Assembly (NCBI GenBank): GCA_009785435.1
Contig: WQWG01000032.1
Coordinates: 1 to 7,587, forward strand
Length of the DNA: 7,587 nt
Direction: 5' to 3'
DNA from: Clostridiales bacterium
GTDB taxonomy: Bacteria; Bacillota; Clostridia; Peptostreptococcales; Anaerovoracaceae
The position numbers were made by a program, and so were the translations under genes. Below, in pieces: positions 5,329-7,587 of this stretch (within the stretch, counting starts at the first letter, position 1; every line of letters starts with the position of its first letter). Below the pieces are notes generated by a model that had not been told where the DNA came from, did not search any database, and was given only the letters and a program-made list of their open reading frames with translations.

Positions 5329-7542
5329 ATGGATCAAAAGCAGATTAAAGTTGCGGACGTATTATTTCAAAACAAAGAAAATGGCTATACGGTCATCATC
5401 GCAGAAAACGAAGAGGAACAATTCACAGCTGTCGGACATTTTTCGGGGCCGGTTTTGGGTCGTGAATTTATTTTAAGCGGCAGTTTTAAGAACCATCCGT
5501 CCTATGGGGAACAATTCGTATTTTCGGCACATGAAGAAATCATGCCGACATCCGCAGAGGGAATGGAAGGGTTTCTGGCATCGGGTCTTCTCAAAGGCAT
5601 TGGGAAAAAAACAGCGAAAGCAATTGTGCAAAAATTCGGGGAAGACACCTTTCAAGTGATTGAGGAAGAACCGGGCAGACTTGCAGAGGTTTCCGGCATC
5701 GGAGAGAAGAAAGCGGAAGCGATCGCGGAAGCATTTGCTGCGCACAAGCAATTTGCGGAAATTGCGCTCTATTTTCAGCAGTTTGGAATTTCAGCCGATT
5801 ACGCGTTGAAATTGTATAAGGCCTACGGGCAGGATGCGATTCAGCTCGTGAAAGAAAACCCATATCGCTTGGTGGAAGATGTATTTGGCATTAATTTCAG
5901 AAAAGCGGACAAAATCGCTGAAAAGCTCGGTGTGGCAAAGGACGATGAAGAGCGTATCAAAAGTGGTGCGCTTTATACGATGCAATATTATGTCAATGAA
6001 GGGCATACATTTCTTCCGAGTGCGGATTTATGCGAAAAAGCTGCGCAGCTGATGGAACTTGGCACGGAACAAGTCTATGACGTGATCGTGCAGATGGTAT
6101 TCGACGGAAAGCTGCACATCGAAAACCTTGAAGGCAGGCAGGTCGTTTTCCTGATGCCGTATTACATGGCCGAACAAAATGTATGTAAAAAATTGATGCT
6201 GTTTCATTCGGCGGCATTAAAAATGGTTAATGCCAACATCGACGAGTTGATCACCAAGACGGAAAGGCAGTCGGGCATCAGCCTTTCAGAGAAACAGAAA
6301 TTTGCCGTAAAAAGCTGTCTGACAAATGGCATGTCCGTCATCACAGGCGGCCCGGGTACCGGAAAAACGACCATCATCAATACGATTATCAACATCTTGC
6401 AAGAAGCGGGCCTCTCGACAGCAATCGCTGCACCGACAGGCAGAGCTGCCAAACGAATTACGGAAACGTCAGGCCATGCCGCGTCAACCATTCACAGACT
6501 TCTTGAATACTCCTATTCCGAGAGCGAAGATGCGATGCGCTTTGGAAAAAATGAAGAAAATCCGCTTGAATTTGATGCCGTCATCATCGACGAAGCATCC
6601 ATGATCGATATTCTTCTGATGAATGGAATTGTAAATGCCATAACGCCCGGAACAAGGCTGATTCTTGTGGGGGATGCCGACCAGCTGCCGTCTGTCGGGG
6701 CAGGCAACGTACTCAGAGATATTATTGACGGCGAAATCATTTACGCGGTGAAACTGACGGAGATATTCAGGCAGGCAAAGGAAAGTCTCATCGTTGTCAA
6801 CGCGCACAAGATCAACAAAGGGGAATACCCCGGATGCAATGAAAAGGACAAAGACTTTTTCTTGATGAGAGCGCCCACTGAAAAGGAAATGCTCCGAACC
6901 ATAAAAGGGCTGTGCGCTGATCGGCTTCCGAGCTATTACAAGACCCCAATCCCGATGCGCGATATACAGGTCTTAACGCCGGCAAGGAAAGGGCTGCTCG
7001 GTAGCATCAATTTAAACATTGAGCTGCAAAGCGTTTTGAATCCTGCGTCTGATGCGCTCGAAGAGAAAAAATTCGCGGATAAATTATTCCGGGAACAAGA
7101 CAAAATCATGCAGATCAAAAACAATTACCAACTGGAATGGAAAAAACGTGAGGATTTTTCAGACGGTCAAGGCATTTTTAACGGAGATATCGGCTTTATC
7201 CAAAAAATCGATCATGAACATGGAGAAGTTACAGTCGTCTTTGATGAAAACAAGTACGTTACATACGATTTTACACAACTCGATGAAATCGAACTTGCAT
7301 ATGCGATCACAGTACATAAAAGTCAAGGTAGCGAGTTTCCGATCGTGGTGATGCCGGTTTCATGGTTTCCACCGGTTCTTGCGACGCGAAATCTCCTGTA
7401 TACAGCAGTGACCAGAGGGAAAACAGCCGTTGTGTTGGTCGGCTCAGAGAAGAAAATGAACGGTATGGTGGATAATAATATCATAACCGAACGGTTTAGT
7501 GGGTTGGATGTACGGCTTCGAGCATTTTTAGGAACAGAATGA
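5329..7542 (+). CDS. recD2: ATP-dependent RecD-like DNA helicase RecD2, 737 aa
   Basis: RecD2 is a 5'-3' superfamily 1B DNA helicase found in bacteria, often without RecBC; in Bacillus and Deinococcus it acts in repair and protects replication forks. The N-terminal OB-like region (about 1-70, with NKENGYTVI) is followed by helix-hairpin-helix DNA-binding repeats (about 80-137, LLKGIGKKTA and VSGIGEKKAE). The motor motifs follow in order: Walker A GGPGTGKT (340-347), APTGRAAKR (368-376), Walker B DEAS (421-424), GDADQLPSVGAGN (448-460), EIFRQA (478-483), TVHKSQGSEF (661-670) and LLYTAVTRGK (689-698). All are intact, and the length is between the Deinococcus (about 715) and B. subtilis (about 800) proteins. 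The start ATG lies 1 nt after the yhaM stop and has no clear Shine-Dalgarno site, so it is probably translated by ribosomes finishing yhaM. Its last codons overlap the next gene through ATGA. Confidence 0.97.
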   Translation: MDQKQIKVADVLFQNKENGYTVIIAENEEEQFTAVGHFSGPVLGREFILSGSFKNHPSYGEQFVFSAHEEIMPTSAEGMEGFLASGLLKGIGKKTAKAIVQKFGEDTFQVIEEEPGRLAEVSGIGEKKAEAIAEAFAAHKQFAEIALYFQQFGISADYALKLYKAYGQDAIQLVKENPYRLVEDVFGINFRKADKIAEKLGVAKDDEERIKSGALYTMQYYVNEGHTFLPSADLCEKAAQLMELGTEQVYDVIVQMVFDGKLHIENLEGRQVVFLMPYYMAEQNVCKKLMLFHSAALKMVNANIDELITKTERQSGISLSEKQKFAVKSCLTNGMSVITGGPGTGKTTIINTIINILQEAGLSTAIAAPTGRAAKRITETSGHAASTIHRLLEYSYSESEDAMRFGKNEENPLEFDAVIIDEASMIDILLMNGIVNAITPGTRLILVGDADQLPSVGAGNVLRDIIDGEIIYAVKLTEIFRQAKESLIVVNAHKINKGEYPGCNEKDKDFFLMRAPTEKEMLRTIKGLCADRLPSYYKTPIPMRDIQVLTPARKGLLGSINLNIELQSVLNPASDALEEKKFADKLFREQDKIMQIKNNYQLEWKKREDFSDGQGIFNGDIGFIQKIDHEHGEVTVVFDENKYVTYDFTQLDEIELAYAITVHKSQGSEFPIVVMPVSWFPPVLATRNLLYTAVTRGKTAVVLVGSEKKMNGMVDNNIITERFSGLDVRLRAFLGTE

Positions 7543-7587
7543 TAAAATATTTATTGGAATTGCTATTCCCATCGAGCATATACTGCA
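7539..7587 (+). CDS. Start of a probable ComF-family gene (cut by window edge)
   Basis: An ATG overlapping the recD2 stop (ATGA) opens a frame that is unbroken to the window end, 16 full codons: MIKYLLELLFPSSIYC. AGGAA lies 4 nt upstream as a ribosome site. The sequence resembles the N-terminus of ComF-family proteins, which begin with a short LLxLLFP helix and then a cysteine zinc finger. As I recall, a comF homologue often follows recD2 in Firmicutes, ahead of flgM-type genes. ComF is a phosphoribosyltransferase-like protein needed for DNA uptake. Only one cysteine of the finger is visible, so the call rests on a short match plus context. Confidence 0.6.
   Translation, partial: MIKYLLELLFPSSIYC

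Noticed and set aside
1..7587. CRISPR array, insertion sequence, prophage or toxin-antitoxin genes
   Set aside because: No regularly spaced repeats, transposase or integrase motifs, or short paired genes were seen on either strand; the window is filled by the listed genes.

Overview
The window looks like chromosomal DNA of a low-to-moderate-GC Gram-positive bacterium (Bacillota, most likely Clostridia-like). The basis is a VanR/VanS-type two-component pair, a two-domain NAD synthetase, a YhaM-type OB/HD exonuclease, a RecD2 helicase with an apparent comF-like gene directly behind it, Gram-positive style Shine-Dalgarno sites and sigma-A promoters. Assignment below phylum level is inference. 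I see no mobile element, CRISPR array, tRNA or rRNA. Almost every base is coding; the only two gaps are about 146 and 165 bp and both carry regulatory signals.

Layout. (1) Positions 1-2085, minus strand: a response regulator (1396-2085) followed by an overlapping sensor histidine kinase that runs off the left edge (1424 down to 1; its C-terminal end is missing). The kinase most likely starts at a TTG inside the regulator gene. (2) Positions 2086-2231: the intrinsic terminator of the upstream NAD synthetase gene, then two direct-repeat boxes resembling the VanR binding site, which probably form the regulator's own promoter region. (3) Positions 2232-4202, minus strand: a 656-residue two-domain NAD+ synthetase. 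Its synthetase half has the expected motifs, but its N-terminal glutaminase half lacks the catalytic cysteine and other active-site elements. (4) Positions 4203-4367: a divergent promoter region with good sigma-A promoters facing both ways and an AT-rich dyad between them. (5) Positions 4368-7587, plus strand: a tight operon of yhaM, recD2 and the first 16 codons of a probable comF-family gene, with a 1-nt gap and a 4-nt overlap between successive genes.

How the genes work together. The kinase and regulator form one signalling unit whose targets, apart from its own promoter, are not visible here. NadE performs the last step of NAD+ synthesis. The yhaM-recD2-comF operon joins a 3'-5' exonuclease, a 5'-3' DNA helicase of replication/repair and a competence-type protein, and so points to nucleic-acid maintenance. 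The most unusual observation is the degenerate glutaminase domain of NadE, which predicts an enzyme that needs free ammonia or an outside ammonia donor although it keeps the full two-domain architecture. I did not find evidence for a wholly new multi-gene system.
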